From assembly GCF_020193575.1 (NCBI RefSeq), contig NZ_JADYVD010000004.1, forward strand, positions 124,001-188,000: 64,000 nt of DNA. The letters run 5' to 3'. The stretch comes from Ensifer sp. IC4062. GTDB taxonomy: Bacteria > Pseudomonadota > Alphaproteobacteria > Rhizobiales > Rhizobiaceae. A program made the translations under genes and the position numbers. Of this stretch, positions 1 to 8,277 are shown piece by piece. Numbering within the stretch: the stretch's first letter is position 1; each line of letters starts with the position of its first letter. A model generated the notes under the pieces. It did no database searches. It saw only the letters and a list, made by a program, of their open reading frames with translations, and was not told the origin of the DNA.

Positions 1-105
1 GAAAGGGTTCTCGCTTCCGACCTGGGCGGCGATGTCCGTCTGGAGTTTGCGTCGCAAGGGCTGAACTGCACGATCGACGTGCCCTATCTCAGGGGTGCCG
101 AATGA
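1..105 (+). CDS. C-terminal end of a sensor histidine kinase, probably HWE family (partial)
   Basis: Only the last 34 codons are in the window; the gene begins before base 1. The peptide has the glycine-rich turn followed by a beta-strand reading GLNCTIDVP, the usual ending of the ATP-binding domain in HWE/HisKA_2 kinases of alphaproteobacteria. Its stop overlaps the start of the response-regulator gene (ATGA at 102-105), so the two are translationally coupled and probably form one two-component pair. HWE kinases often feed the general stress response, which fits the stress promoters found across this window, but that role is inference. The family call rests on a short tail. Confidence 0.6.
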   Translation, partial: ERVLASDLGGDVRLEFASQGLNCTIDVPYLRGAE

Positions 106-467
106 CGGAGTCCGACGGCTGCCGGATTTTCGTCGTCGAAGACGAGTTCCTGGTGGCATTGCAGATCGAAGACGATCTCGTTGCATCCGGCTACGTCGTC
201 GTGGGTCCCTTCACGACGTTGGAGGGATCGATCATCGCGTCACGGGAACAGAAATTCGAAATCGCCACTCTTGACCTGAATCTACGCGGCGAGTTTGTCT
301 ATCCACTCGTCGATGAACTGCTTGAGCGCGGCGTGCCCGTCTTGCTGCTGACAGGCTATACGGCGGCCGATTTACCGGAGCGGTTTCGTGCATTGCCTCG
401 CCTGGCAAAACCGTTCGACAGCGCCGAACTGATCAGGCAGGTCGAACGCCTTCTAGCAGCGAGGTGA
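102..467 (+). CDS. Single-domain response regulator (receiver only)
   Basis: A 121-residue protein that is entirely a CheY-like receiver domain with no output domain. Visible landmarks are the acidic pocket VVEDE (E13, D14), phospho-acceptor Asp58 in TLDLNLRGE, Thr84 in LLLTGY and Lys103 in AKPF. The LTGY stretch resembles the FATGUY-type receivers that act with HWE kinases in alphaproteobacterial stress signalling, although the FAT residues themselves are not conserved. It overlaps the kinase end by four bases. It probably acts as a phosphate sink or passes phosphate to another protein. It ends near a hairpin at 538-566. Confidence 0.9.
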   Translation: MTESDGCRIFVVEDEFLVALQIEDDLVASGYVVVGPFTTLEGSIIASREQKFEIATLDLNLRGEFVYPLVDELLERGVPVLLLTGYTAADLPERFRALPRLAKPFDSAELIRQVERLLAAR

Positions 468-537
468 CGGCCCGCCGCGCTCTCCGTGAACGCCGCCCAT
501 CCCTCTTCGGCCAATTCTCGTGGAGAGAAAGGACGAG

Positions 538-566
538 GCATGTCGCGCTGCCAAGACGCGACATGC
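538..566. terminator. Hairpin between convergent genes
   Basis: A perfect 10-bp inverted repeat (GCATGTCGCG and its complement) with a 9-base loop lies between the convergent response-regulator and MFS genes, followed on the plus strand by TGTTT. It is probably a transcription terminator, though without a long U-tract. Confidence 0.5.
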
Positions 567-608
567 TGTTTCCAGAATAATCCCACAATCGATTGGTTGG
601 GTTCTTTC

Positions 609-1832
609 CTACTCTGCGGGTTGGGGCAGCGTCCCCTCTGCAACTTCCATTCTGTCTCCGGCCAGTATTCGTTGACCCAAAGCGATGATTGCCACGGACG
701 CCACTCCGGCGATTACGGATACGAAGAAGCCGTTTTGCGCGCCGAAATTATCGACTACCCAGCCTGCGGCGAAGGCCCCAAGCGCCATGCCAATTCCAAT
801 GCCGGTCATCACCCATGTAACGCCCTCGGTTAGCATTGATTCCGGAACGCGTCGCTCGATCAAGCCAAAGGCCGTGATAAGGGTCGGCGAGATGGCGATG
901 CCGCTCAGGAAGACGGCGAGAGCCAGAAGCGGCACCGTATCGGCAACAAGCAGCGGCAGGGCCGTTACCGCAAGGACGCTGACGGCGATCAGCAGTTGCC
1001 TCTGCAGCGCCATGCTGGGATTCAGGGCCCCGATGACCAGCCCGACAACGAACGACCCGATCGCGTAGACGCCGATGACAAGGCTTGCGGCATTTGGCTG
1101 CCCGAGTTCCTTCGTGATTGCAACCGCACTGACTTCCGCCGTAGCGAACATCGATCCGACGAATATGAGCGCGAGCGTTATGATCTGCACCGATCGCAGC
1201 CGAATTGCGGATCCTCGGGAAACGCCGTGCTCCAGGTGACGCACTTTCGGTTCAGTCGACCGCTGCAAGACGAAAGCGGCGGTTCCGATCGCAAGGAAAA
1301 TGGTGCTGGCCAGCATCCCGGCTTCCGGAAACAGCGCGACCGCCAAGCCGACAGAGAGCGACGCGCCGGCGATGTAAACCAGCTCGTCCGCTGCCGACTC
1401 AAAGGCAAAGGCCGTGTTCAACTCAGGACGATCACGGAATATCTCGGTCCAGCGCGCCCGCAACATCGCCGGAATGCTTGGCATCGCTGCAGCGAAGAAG
1501 GCCGAGACGAACAGCGTCCAGGCTGCCCAATCCCGGTTCGCTCCCGCCATGAGAGCAATAAAGGCCAGGACCGAGACCACTGTGGTCGGGACTATGACCG
1601 TCGACTGGCCGAGCCGATCGACCAGTCGCGATATTTGTGGAGCGACAAGCGCGTTCGTAAGGGCGAACGTTGCTGAAACCGCGCCCGCGATCCAATACTC
1701 CCCACGTGTCTGCGACAGCATGGCGACAATGCCGATCGGTGCCATGGCAATAGGCAAGCGTGCGAAAAAGCCCGCGGCGGAGAAGCCTTTTGCGCCCCGC
1801 ACGCTGAATATTTCCCTGTAAGGATTAGACAT
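609..1832 (-). CDS. MFS transporter (probable drug or solute efflux)
   Basis: A 407-residue, strongly hydrophobic protein with about twelve membrane segments and the major-facilitator layout. The motif-A-like loop after helix 2 reads SRLVDRLGQS. An in-frame ATG 18 bases upstream (1850) is possible, but the ATG at 1832 has an AAGGA ribosome site eight bases before it, so I use it. It sits in the inner membrane and presumably exports a small molecule. It is divergent from a TetR repressor and three copies of a palindrome lie between them, the standard arrangement of an inducible efflux pump under its local repressor. The substrate cannot be told from sequence. Confidence 0.85.
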   Translation of the reverse strand: MSNPYREIFSVRGAKGFSAAGFFARLPIAMAPIGIVAMLSQTRGEYWIAGAVSATFALTNALVAPQISRLVDRLGQSTVIVPTTVVSVLAFIALMAGANRDWAAWTLFVSAFFAAAMPSIPAMLRARWTEIFRDRPELNTAFAFESAADELVYIAGASLSVGLAVALFPEAGMLASTIFLAIGTAAFVLQRSTEPKVRHLEHGVSRGSAIRLRSVQIITLALIFVGSMFATAEVSAVAITKELGQPNAASLVIGVYAIGSFVVGLVIGALNPSMALQRQLLIAVSVLAVTALPLLVADTVPLLALAVFLSGIAISPTLITAFGLIERRVPESMLTEGVTWVMTGIGIGMALGAFAAGWVVDNFGAQNGFFVSVIAGVASVAIIALGQRILAGDRMEVAEGTLPQPAE

Positions 1833-1865
1833 GAGGTGTTCCTTCGTCATCAGGATGCCTATTTA

Positions 1866-1931
1866 CATACGTAACGTATGCGGACGGTAGTTGCATACGT
1901 CGCGTATGTCAAATAAAATACGCGTCGTATG
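1866..1931. promoter_or_regulatory. Three tandem palindromic operators for the TetR regulator
   Basis: The divergent MFS/tetR spacer holds CATACG-NNN-CGTATG at 1866-1880 and 1894-1908 (both perfect) and a third copy at 1917-1931 with one mismatch in the left arm (AATACG). Centres are 28 and 23 bp apart. The palindrome size suits a TetR-family dimer, and the position suits control of both genes, including autoregulation. Confidence 0.8.
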
Positions 1932-1947
1932 TGAAGAAGGAGCACCC

Positions 1948-2583
1948 ATGAGTAAACCGCGCCCCGAAATGATCGCCGAGACACGCGCGAAGTTGCTTGC
2001 CGCGGCCCGGCACGCCTTCGGGACGATAGGCTATGCGCAATCCTCAATGGATGATTTCACCGCGGGCGCGGGACTGACGCGTGGCGCGCTTTATCACCAC
2101 TTCGGAGACAAAAAGGGATTGCTGCAGGCGGTGATACAAGAGATGGATGCCGAGATGACGGCGCGGCTGACCAGCGTCTCGTCACGAGCACCAACGCGAT
2201 GGCAGGGGTTCGTCGACGAGTGCGTGGCCTATATTCAGATGGCGCTCGAGCCCGAAATTCAGCGAATTATGTTTCGCGACGGCCCCGCTGTCCTCGGAGA
2301 CATATCTCAATGGCCAAGTACCAACGGCTGTATCGCAGCCCTCAGTCGGAGCCTCAGCCAACTCAAGGCGGACGGAGCGATCATCGAGGTTGATGAGGAA
2401 GCGACTGCGCGCCTGATCAACGGCGCCAGCAGCCACGCCGCTTTGTGGATCGCCAACTCGGAGGACCCCCAGGAAACATCCAAAAGGGCGGTGGAGGCAT
2501 TCCGTGCATTGCTCGAGCGTCTAAAAAAGCCTGAAAGTGACACGGCCAAAGCAGGCGCGACGATTTCAACAATGGGATCTTGA
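1948..2583 (+). CDS. TetR/AcrR-family transcriptional regulator
   Basis: A 211-residue protein whose N-terminus is a typical TetR DNA-binding domain: helix 1 with TRAKLLAAARHAFGTIGY, then the helix-turn-helix around residues 30-54 with GLTRGALYHHFGDK. The remaining 150 residues form the divergent ligand-binding/dimer domain. The frame stays open upstream to a TTG at 1891, but the ATG at 1948 is preceded by AAGGAG at good spacing and the longer frame would run through the operators. It probably represses the divergent MFS gene and itself through the three palindromes and is released by the exported compound. Confidence 0.9.
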   Translation: MSKPRPEMIAETRAKLLAAARHAFGTIGYAQSSMDDFTAGAGLTRGALYHHFGDKKGLLQAVIQEMDAEMTARLTSVSSRAPTRWQGFVDECVAYIQMALEPEIQRIMFRDGPAVLGDISQWPSTNGCIAALSRSLSQLKADGAIIEVDEEATARLINGASSHAALWIANSEDPQETSKRAVEAFRALLERLKKPESDTAKAGATISTMGS

Positions 2584-2700
2584 AGGGGCGCCCTCGCCTA
2601 GCTGGCCAACGCATCCCCGGGCCTAGCGCGCCGCTCGGCCTCGACGAAGGATCGAATTACGTGAATAAAGTCAATGGCCTGCAGAGGACCGCAAGACCAT

Positions 2701-2730
2701 CCGACCGGTCCGCGCGGCGGGACCGGTCGG
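2701..2730. terminator. Hairpin between convergent tetR and XRE genes
   Basis: A perfect 11-bp inverted repeat (CCGACCGGTCC and complement) with an 8-base loop lies between two convergent genes. There is no U-tract on either side, so it is a likely but unproven bidirectional terminator. Confidence 0.45.
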
Positions 2731-2738
2731 CTTGTCCG

Positions 2739-2990
2739 TCAAATTTCCACGGTCAAAAAGTCCGATAGCGGCAGTTGCAATGCGGATGCGATACGCTTCA
2801 GCTTTGCCGGACTGGTATCCAGACCACTTTCGATCTCACTGATTTCGACGTTAGCGAGGCCACAAGTAACAGCAAGGTCTTCGATGCTGTAGCCGACAGC
2901 CTCACGGGCGGCCCGGACGCGGGCAGCCACATCGTTGCTGACGACGGCAGCGGCTTGCTTGTTGTCAAAAGTCTCGAGTGAAATGGACAT
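2739..2990 (-). CDS. Small XRE-family helix-turn-helix protein
   Basis: An 83-residue protein. A Cro/C1-type HTH fills residues 22-76, with RVRAAREAVGYSIEDLAVTCGLANVEISEIESG and a second half ending LQLPLSDFL. The start at 2990 is chosen over upstream in-frame codons because AGAAGGAGACATTT precedes it. It is a DNA-binding regulator without a separate sensor domain. It stands alone with a long non-coding stretch upstream, so its target is unknown. Confidence 0.85.
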   Translation of the reverse strand: MSISLETFDNKQAAAVVSNDVAARVRAAREAVGYSIEDLAVTCGLANVEISEIESGLDTSPAKLKRIASALQLPLSDFLTVEI

Positions 2991-3159
2991 AAATGTCTCC
3001 TTCTCTGGGCATTGAATTTTTGTAAATTCGATGTTGAGGGGGCGACAGGCGCCTTGGCGACGGCGGTAACGTTTTATGTCATCACTGTAACATAGGCAAG
3101 CCACCATACCGCGAAATGCGCCGCAACGGGCTAGCCTGGCGTCATCAGATTCAAATGCT

Positions 3160-3417
3160 TTAGGCCTCACTGTGGGCGCTCACGGGGTTTCCAAGTTCCG
3201 GGGGGCGAGATCCTACCCTATCCTTAAAACGCTGTTTCCAGCGGGCGCCATTGGCCATAAACTCGGAATCATGAAGGTTTTTAGTTTCACTGCATTTCAG
3301 CATCTCCAGATCTTCAGTGGCATATTTGCTTTGCACAGGCTGCTGCTCGGCACCGACACGCGACATCGCGACGGCGGCAATGAGGCCGGATATCTCGGTT
3401 TTCCACAGAACAGACAC
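3160..3417 (-). CDS. Hypothetical protein, weakly supported
   Basis: An open frame of 85 codons starting with GTG; an internal ATG lies at 3366. The C-terminal half is hydrophilic with protein-like composition (SETKNLHDSEFMANGARWKQRF). An AAAGGGAT stretch about nine bases upstream of the GTG could be a ribosome site. I recognise no family. It lies in the otherwise empty 2991-3607 interval. It may be a real small gene or chance. Confidence 0.3.
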   Translation of the reverse strand: MSVLWKTEISGLIAAVAMSRVGAEQQPVQSKYATEDLEMLKCSETKNLHDSEFMANGARWKQRFKDRVGSRPPELGNPVSAHSEA

Positions 3418-3607
3418 TGGCCGCCGATCCCTTTAATCGGCTTCCCCGGTTGGCCATGGCGCCTCGTGGAATTGTTTCCGTCGCCGAGCCAAGCGCGGCC
3501 GCAAGATCCACCAATCCGATGGTGGTGCTCCGCTCTGGACGATAGCCCTACCCACGGCACCCGAACGACTTTGGCGGATTGCCCCTTCTGAAGGGAAGGA
3601 ACTGAAG

Positions 3608-5419
3608 ATGACGAATCGAGTCGGAGCGAGCGCAGCGCCCAGGCCCGCGAGCGCGGAGGGTACGACCCTCCGAGTCCAGTTCGACATGATGCGCCGCGCC
3701 TTCATGACGTCCCCGCTGCTGAAGACAATCCTATGGCTCACGGCTGGCAGCATCGCGATCATCATCGCGACAGCGATCGGACAGATCATCCTCAACCGCT
3801 GGAATCGGCCTTTTTTTGACGCGATAGAGCGACGCGATCTTGACGCGTTTTTCTATCAGCTCTTGGTGTTTATCGGCATCGCCGGTGGCCTGTTGGTGCT
3901 CAATGTCACGCAGCAATGGCTCAACCAGATGGTACGATTGAAGCTGCGCGAGGGGCTGACGCTCGATCTGATCAACGAATGGATGCGGCCGCTGCGCGCC
4001 TTTCGGCTTGCCAACTCCGGTGCGATGGGAATCAATCCGGACCAGAGAATGCAGGAAGACGCCGGCCATCTTGCCGATCTTACCACGGACCTCGGTTTCG
4101 GACTCCTGCAGTCGTCCATCCTGCTCGCGTCTTTCGTGGGTGTTCTCTGGGCGTTATCCGCAGGTTTTGTTTTCCACATCGGCGGCTACTCGCTCGAGAT
4201 CCCGGGCTATATGGTTTGGGCAGCGATCCTTTATGCCGGATCGGCATCTTGGCTGAGTTGGCTTGTCGGGCGGCCGCTGATCGCCTTGAACGGCGAACGC
4301 TACGCTCGCGAAGCGGAACTGCGTTTCTCGCTGATGCATGTCAGCGAACACATCGACGCCATATCGCTTGCCGGGGGCGAGACCGGCGAGCGGCGGCGTC
4401 TGGAGCTCGATCTGGCGACCGTGCTCGGAGCCATGCGCAACATCTACCGTGCCCAGATCAATCTTGGCTGGGTTCAGGACGGCTATGGCTGGGTTACGGT
4501 CGTCGCGCCGATCCTGGTCGCCGCGCCCGTCTATTTTTCCGGCGAGATCAGCTTCGGCGGCCTGATGATGGCCGTCGGCGCCTTCAACCAGGTTCACACG
4601 TCGCTCAAATGGTTCGTCGCCAATATCAGCGCCATCGCCGACTGGCGGGCGACGCTTCTGCGCGTCGCGGCCTTCCGCCGCGCGCTGATCATGACCGACG
4701 TCCTGCACGACGCGGAAAAACGGATCGAGTTCGTTGAGAATGACACTAACAAGCTGACCTTCGACAATCTCGAGGTCGCATCGTCGAGCGGACGGACCAG
4801 GCTTTCCGAACCGCATATCGAGATCGGCCCGGGTCAGCGCGTCGTCATTAGCGGCGACCCCCGCGCGGGAAAGACGCTGCTCTTCCGGGCGCTCGCACGC
4901 CTTTGGCCCTGGGGGAGCGGGCGCGTCGGCTTGCCGGCTGGCGAGATGGTCGCGTTCATCCCGCGCTCCCCCTATTTCCCGCGGGGCAAACTGCGCGATG
5001 CGCTTTCCTATCCGCGTGCCGGTGACTTCTCGGATGCAAGCCTTGCTGCGGCACTTTCGAAGGTCGGGCTTGATCAATTGACCACGCTGCTCGATCGCGA
5101 AGCGCGTTGGGAACGCGAACTCAGCGATGACGAACAACGTTCACTCGCCTTCGCACGGCTTGTTCTCCATCGGCCGAGCTGGGTGATCATCGATGAAGCG
5201 CTTGAGACGATGGACGGGGAAGCGATGAAGCTGGCCCTATCGATCTTCGAGGACGACCTCCGTGATACCGCCGTCGTCAAAATTGGCCGCACGCCGAGGA
5301 ATGGACCTCTGTTCTCCCGCGTCATCCATCTCGTGAAGGAGGCCGAAGGCCCCGTCCTCAAACCCATTCACCTTGGCGGTAGTGTGCACGGGAAGGAACT
5401 CGCGGCAAGCGCGCCTTGA
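3608..5419 (+). CDS. ABC transporter, fused permease and ATPase (SbmA/BacA/YddA-like)
   Basis: A 603-residue half-transporter. Residues 1-350 are a membrane domain of the ABC_membrane_2/SbmA-BacA type (NRWNRPFFDAIERRD near residue 65, and a NPDQRMQED-like motif). Residues 380-590 are the nucleotide-binding domain with Walker A GDPRAGKT near residue 415 and Walker B WVIIDEALE near 525. The ABC signature is unusual, LSDDEQ instead of LSGGQ or LSLGEQ, so it departs from consensus in the helix that caps the partner ATP. Relatives move peptides, cobalamin or very-long-chain fatty acids; the substrate here is unknown. AAGGAACTGAAG precedes the start. It would act as a dimer in the inner membrane. 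Confidence 0.85.
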   Translation: MTNRVGASAAPRPASAEGTTLRVQFDMMRRAFMTSPLLKTILWLTAGSIAIIIATAIGQIILNRWNRPFFDAIERRDLDAFFYQLLVFIGIAGGLLVLNVTQQWLNQMVRLKLREGLTLDLINEWMRPLRAFRLANSGAMGINPDQRMQEDAGHLADLTTDLGFGLLQSSILLASFVGVLWALSAGFVFHIGGYSLEIPGYMVWAAILYAGSASWLSWLVGRPLIALNGERYAREAELRFSLMHVSEHIDAISLAGGETGERRRLELDLATVLGAMRNIYRAQINLGWVQDGYGWVTVVAPILVAAPVYFSGEISFGGLMMAVGAFNQVHTSLKWFVANISAIADWRATLLRVAAFRRALIMTDVLHDAEKRIEFVENDTNKLTFDNLEVASSSGRTRLSEPHIEIGPGQRVVISGDPRAGKTLLFRALARLWPWGSGRVGLPAGEMVAFIPRSPYFPRGKLRDALSYPRAGDFSDASLAAALSKVGLDQLTTLLDREARWERELSDDEQRSLAFARLVLHRPSWVIIDEALETMDGEAMKLALSIFEDDLRDTAVVKIGRTPRNGPLFSRVIHLVKEAEGPVLKPIHLGGSVHGKELAASAP

Positions 5420-5499
5420 CGGCGGTACGGCCCCGGCCGGTGCAGCGCTGAAGACCCTGCGCCAGGACTGCCTGAAGCGCCGCACAGACTTTTGCTGCT

Positions 5500-6237
5500 T
5501 TAGACGCCGCGCTTGTTGCCCCAGAGCAGAACGTGCAGTTGCGGCAGGACGCGCGCCTCGAACCAGCGGTCCTCGGTAACTTTGGCGACCAGCCAGAGCA
5601 TGCGTTCCATTATCCCATCAATATCGATGGCCGCATTGTCGTCATCTGGGGGCGGCGGTGTGTGGTTGCCGGGTTGCAGATAGACGGGCAGATGAGGATA
5701 ACGCGCGGCCGCGGCTCGCGCATAGGCGTAGTCCGCCTCGTCGAAGACGACGATCTTCAGCACGGTTTGCGGCCTGCCCTCAGACACCCGCAGACACGAG
5801 TCGAATGCCTGCCAATCCGTTACCATCGAACTCGATGGCGACTTTGGGCTCAGCACCAACACGTCGAGATCTGAAAACCAGTCCCTGGCAACCGACCCCT
5901 GCGTTTCAAGGGCAAAACGGTAGCCTTGGCGATGACCGCGATCGATGAGTTGGCCAAGCGGCTGGATGGCCGGATTGCCGCCGGAGAGTGAAACCATAAG
6001 CGGCTTTCCGTCCGAGAGCCGTACGACCTCCTGCCAGACATCTTCCGTGGACATCGCCTTCCATTCGTCGCGATAGCGGCTGTCGACCGCGTGCAGGCTG
6101 TCACACCAGGAGCAGCGATAATCGCAGCCACCAGTCCTGACAAAGACCGTTGGCAGGCCGATCAGCACGCCCTCACCCTGTATCGTCGGCCCGAAAATCT
6201 CGCTGACGCGGATCTCGGCGGATCTCTCGGAGGTCAT
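5500..6237 (-). CDS. queE: 7-carboxy-7-deazaguanine synthase (radical SAM)
   Basis: A 245-residue radical-SAM enzyme that converts 6-carboxy-tetrahydropterin to 7-carboxy-7-deazaguanine in the preQ0/queuosine pathway. The cluster-binding cysteines C38, C42 and C45 (CDYRCSWC) have the CX3CX2C spacing, and the N-terminus has the QGEG motif typical of QueE. The start at 6237 overlaps the queD stop as ATGA, so translation is coupled. It is the last gene of queC-queD-queE and shares the upstream riboswitch through the transcript. Confidence 0.95.
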   Translation of the reverse strand: MTSERSAEIRVSEIFGPTIQGEGVLIGLPTVFVRTGGCDYRCSWCDSLHAVDSRYRDEWKAMSTEDVWQEVVRLSDGKPLMVSLSGGNPAIQPLGQLIDRGHRQGYRFALETQGSVARDWFSDLDVLVLSPKSPSSSMVTDWQAFDSCLRVSEGRPQTVLKIVVFDEADYAYARAAAARYPHLPVYLQPGNHTPPPPDDDNAAIDIDGIMERMLWLVAKVTEDRWFEARVLPQLHVLLWGNKRGV

Positions 6238-6590
6238 GGCCGGTATTCCGCCCAGGTCTTCGCCGTTTCGCTGACGCGCACCGCGGTCGTTTCCGGAAGC
6301 CGCGCCTTGCACCAGTCGTAGAAGTGTTGTGCCAGACATTCCGCCGTTACCCGGTCGTGGCCGAGAACGTCGTTGAGATGCCGGTGGTCGAAGGTCTCGT
6401 CGATGTAGCGCTTCAACGGCGCGAGCTCATGGTAGTCGCGGACGAAACCGTATTCGTTCAATGTCTCGGAGGAAAGCTCGACCTCGACGACATAGTTATG
6501 CCCGTGCAGCCGGGCACACTGATGCTCGGGCGGCAGGCTCGTCAGTTGATGCGAGGCGGAGAAATGGAATTCCTTGGTGATGCGGAACAT
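6234..6590 (-). CDS. queD: 6-carboxy-5,6,7,8-tetrahydropterin synthase
   Basis: A 118-residue enzyme of the 6-pyruvoyl-tetrahydropterin synthase fold that turns dihydroneopterin triphosphate into 6-carboxy-tetrahydropterin. Zinc ligands H14, H29 and H31 (HGH motif) and the catalytic Cys25 are visible. The start at 6590 overlaps the queC stop by one base (TAATG). The length is normal for bacterial QueD. Confidence 0.95.
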   Translation of the reverse strand: MFRITKEFHFSASHQLTSLPPEHQCARLHGHNYVVEVELSSETLNEYGFVRDYHELAPLKRYIDETFDHRHLNDVLGHDRVTAECLAQHFYDWCKARLPETTAVRVSETAKTWAEYRP

Positions 6591-7300
6591 TATTTCACCT
6601 CCTCGGCCGAGAAGGCGCCAGTAGCCGCAGCCCAGAAATCCGGATCCTCGTATTCCGTCGGATCCGCAACGCCCGCCAGATGAAAAGCTTCGCGTCGTTC
6701 GACGCAGGTGCCGCAACGACCGCAATGGCGCGCTCCGCCCTTGTAGCAGGACCAGGTCTCGGCGAAGCGCGTACCGTTGCTTGCCCCGTCCGCAACGATC
6801 TCAGCCTTGGAGACGTTGACGTAAGGCGCATAGAGCGTGACGTCGGCATAGCCTTCCAGCGCGCGGCTCTGCATCGTCTGGAAAGCGTCGATGAATCCCG
6901 GCCGACAGTCGGGATAAATGAAGTGGTCGCCGCCATGTACGGCGGTCGCCACCGCATCGGCTTTGCGGGCCGCGGCAACGCCGAAGGCGATTGCGAGCAT
7001 GATGGCGTTGCGGTTCGGCACGACCGTTACCTTCATGGTTTCCTCGGCATAATGCCCGTCTGGCACGTCGACGTCGTCGGTCAATGCCGAACCGCTCAGG
7101 TGGCGGCCGATCTCGCGGATATCGATAATCTGGTGAGGGACGCCGAGACGTTCGGCGCAGGCAGCGGCGAAATCCAGTTCCTTGCGGTGCCGTTGGCCGT
7201 AGTCGAACGACAGCAGGCCGACAAGCTCGTGTTCCGCCGCGATCTTGTGCGCCAGCGAAACGGAATCCAATCCGCCAGAGCAGATCACAATGGTTTTCAT
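6590..7300 (-). CDS. queC: 7-cyano-7-deazaguanine (preQ0) synthase
   Basis: A 236-residue ATP-dependent enzyme that makes preQ0 from 7-carboxy-7-deazaguanine and ammonia. The PP-loop SGGLDSVS lies at residues 8-15 and the C-terminal zinc-binding cysteines are in CYKGGARHCGRCGTC. The ATG at 7300 is chosen because its ribosome site AAGGA (7309-7313) is the 3' tail of a preQ1 riboswitch; upstream in-frame codons would run through that RNA. It is the first gene of the queCDE operon. queF and tgt are not in the window. Confidence 0.95.
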   Translation of the reverse strand: MKTIVICSGGLDSVSLAHKIAAEHELVGLLSFDYGQRHRKELDFAAACAERLGVPHQIIDIREIGRHLSGSALTDDVDVPDGHYAEETMKVTVVPNRNAIMLAIAFGVAAARKADAVATAVHGGDHFIYPDCRPGFIDAFQTMQSRALEGYADVTLYAPYVNVSKAEIVADGASNGTRFAETWSCYKGGARHCGRCGTCVERREAFHLAGVADPTEYEDPDFWAAATGAFSAEEVK

Positions 7301-7309
7301 AACAGGTGT

Positions 7310-7340
7310 CCTTGTTTTGACCGGGTAGGCTGCGACCGGA
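7310..7340 (-). promoter_or_regulatory. preQ1-I riboswitch controlling queCDE translation
   Basis: Reading the minus strand, a CCGG stem arm is followed by UCGCAG, a short loop, the returning CCGG arm, an A-rich linker and AAAACAAGG. This matches the core of the short preQ1-I aptamer with the GGUCGCAG...ACCC...AACAAGG layout of the structurally studied Thermoanaerobacter example. The terminal AAGGA is also the queC ribosome site eight bases before the ATG, so ligand binding should hide it in a pseudoknot and shut off queuosine-precursor synthesis. Confidence 0.85.
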
Positions 7341-7546
7341 GTTTTACCTGCGCGCTCTTTAGGCCAAACGGCGCGCCTTGTGAATACCCCCACAGCCACG
7401 GAGGCGACCCGCCGATCGCGTGAGCGGACGCCCCGGCGTTTACCGCGGCCACAACTCGGCATTTATCGAGCCAGTCAATAAGGGCTATCGGCCAACGCCT
7501 ACTAATCGCATTCATCCAGTGCCCTAGCTCAGCCACACGGACAGGC

Positions 7547-7572
7547 GGAACGTTCCCGCCAGTTCCGCAGTT
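7547..7572 (+). promoter_or_regulatory. EcfG/RpoE2-type promoter, paoABC-type operon
   Basis: GGAAC at 7547-7551, 17 bases, then AGTT at 7569-7572, about 70 bases before the operon's first ATG. It fits the GGAAC-N18/19-TT general-stress consensus, but the -10 is AGTT rather than the preferred GTT-type. Confidence 0.5.
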
Positions 7573-7641
7573 TGGCGTTCGCGGACCCTAGTACAGGCGC
7601 ACCGTCCTTGACTTCTTCATCATCGAGAACTGGAGCTGGAT

Positions 7642-8277
7642 ATGCAAAGTCTTGGCGTACTTGAAATCTCGCGGCGCGACCTGCTGGTCGCCTCCGCTGC
7701 TACCGTCACGGTGGCGAGCACAGCCTCGCTCAGCCACTCCCAGACAAATGCCCCCGCTGCACCGCAAAGCACGAAAACTTCCTTCACTGTGAATGGCGAG
7801 CGCCGGGAGCTTCAGCTCGACAACCGAACGACGCTGCTCGACGCACTGCGGGAGCATCTTCATCTCACTGGCACAAAGAAGGGATGCGACCACGGACAGT
7901 GCGGCGCTTGCACGGTCCTCGTCGAAGGGCGCCGCGTCAACGCATGTCTGACTCTCGCCGTAATGCATGAGGGCGAAAGCATTACGACGATCGAGGGCTT
8001 GGGCCAGCCCGGCAACCTCCATCCGATGCAAGCCGCCTTCGTCGAACACGACGGCTTCCAATGCGGCTATTGCACGCCTGGCCAGATCTGTTCCTCCGTC
8101 GCCATGCTCGAGGAGATCAAGGCCAACACTCCGAGCCATGTGACGGGCGATCTGCTCGCGCGCGCCGAAGTCACGCCCGCCGAGATCCGGGAGCGCATGA
8201 GTGGCAACATCTGTCGTTGCGGCGCCTATTCGAACATCGTCGACGCGATCACGGAAGTTGCGGGGAGGAAGGTATGA
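7642..8277 (+). CDS. paoA: Periplasmic aldehyde oxidoreductase, 2Fe-2S subunit (PaoA/YagT-like)
   Basis: A 211-residue subunit of a molybdenum hydroxylase. The N-terminus has a twin-arginine signal (SRRDLL followed by an alanine-rich hydrophobic stretch), so the folded complex is exported by Tat. Two 2Fe-2S clusters are bound by the plant-ferredoxin-like set [13 protein letters not shown] and the C-terminal set CGYCTPGQ plus NICRCG. It overlaps the next gene as ATGA. It passes electrons from the molybdenum subunit towards FAD and an acceptor. GGAGCTGGAT precedes the start. Confidence 0.9.
   Translation: MQSLGVLEISRRDLLVASAATVTVASTASLSHSQTNAPAAPQSTKTSFTVNGERRELQLDNRTTLLDALREHLHLTGTKKGCDHGQCGACTVLVEGRRVNACLTLAVMHEGESITTIEGLGQPGNLHPMQAAFVEHDGFQCGYCTPGQICSSVAMLEEIKANTPSHVTGDLLARAEVTPAEIRERMSGNICRCGAYSNIVDAITEVAGRKV

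Noticed and set aside
486-833. Plus-strand open frame of 115 codons over the response-regulator/MFS junction
   Set aside because: It runs across the terminator hairpin and antisense to the MFS gene, has no ribosome site, and its composition is that of a shadow frame.
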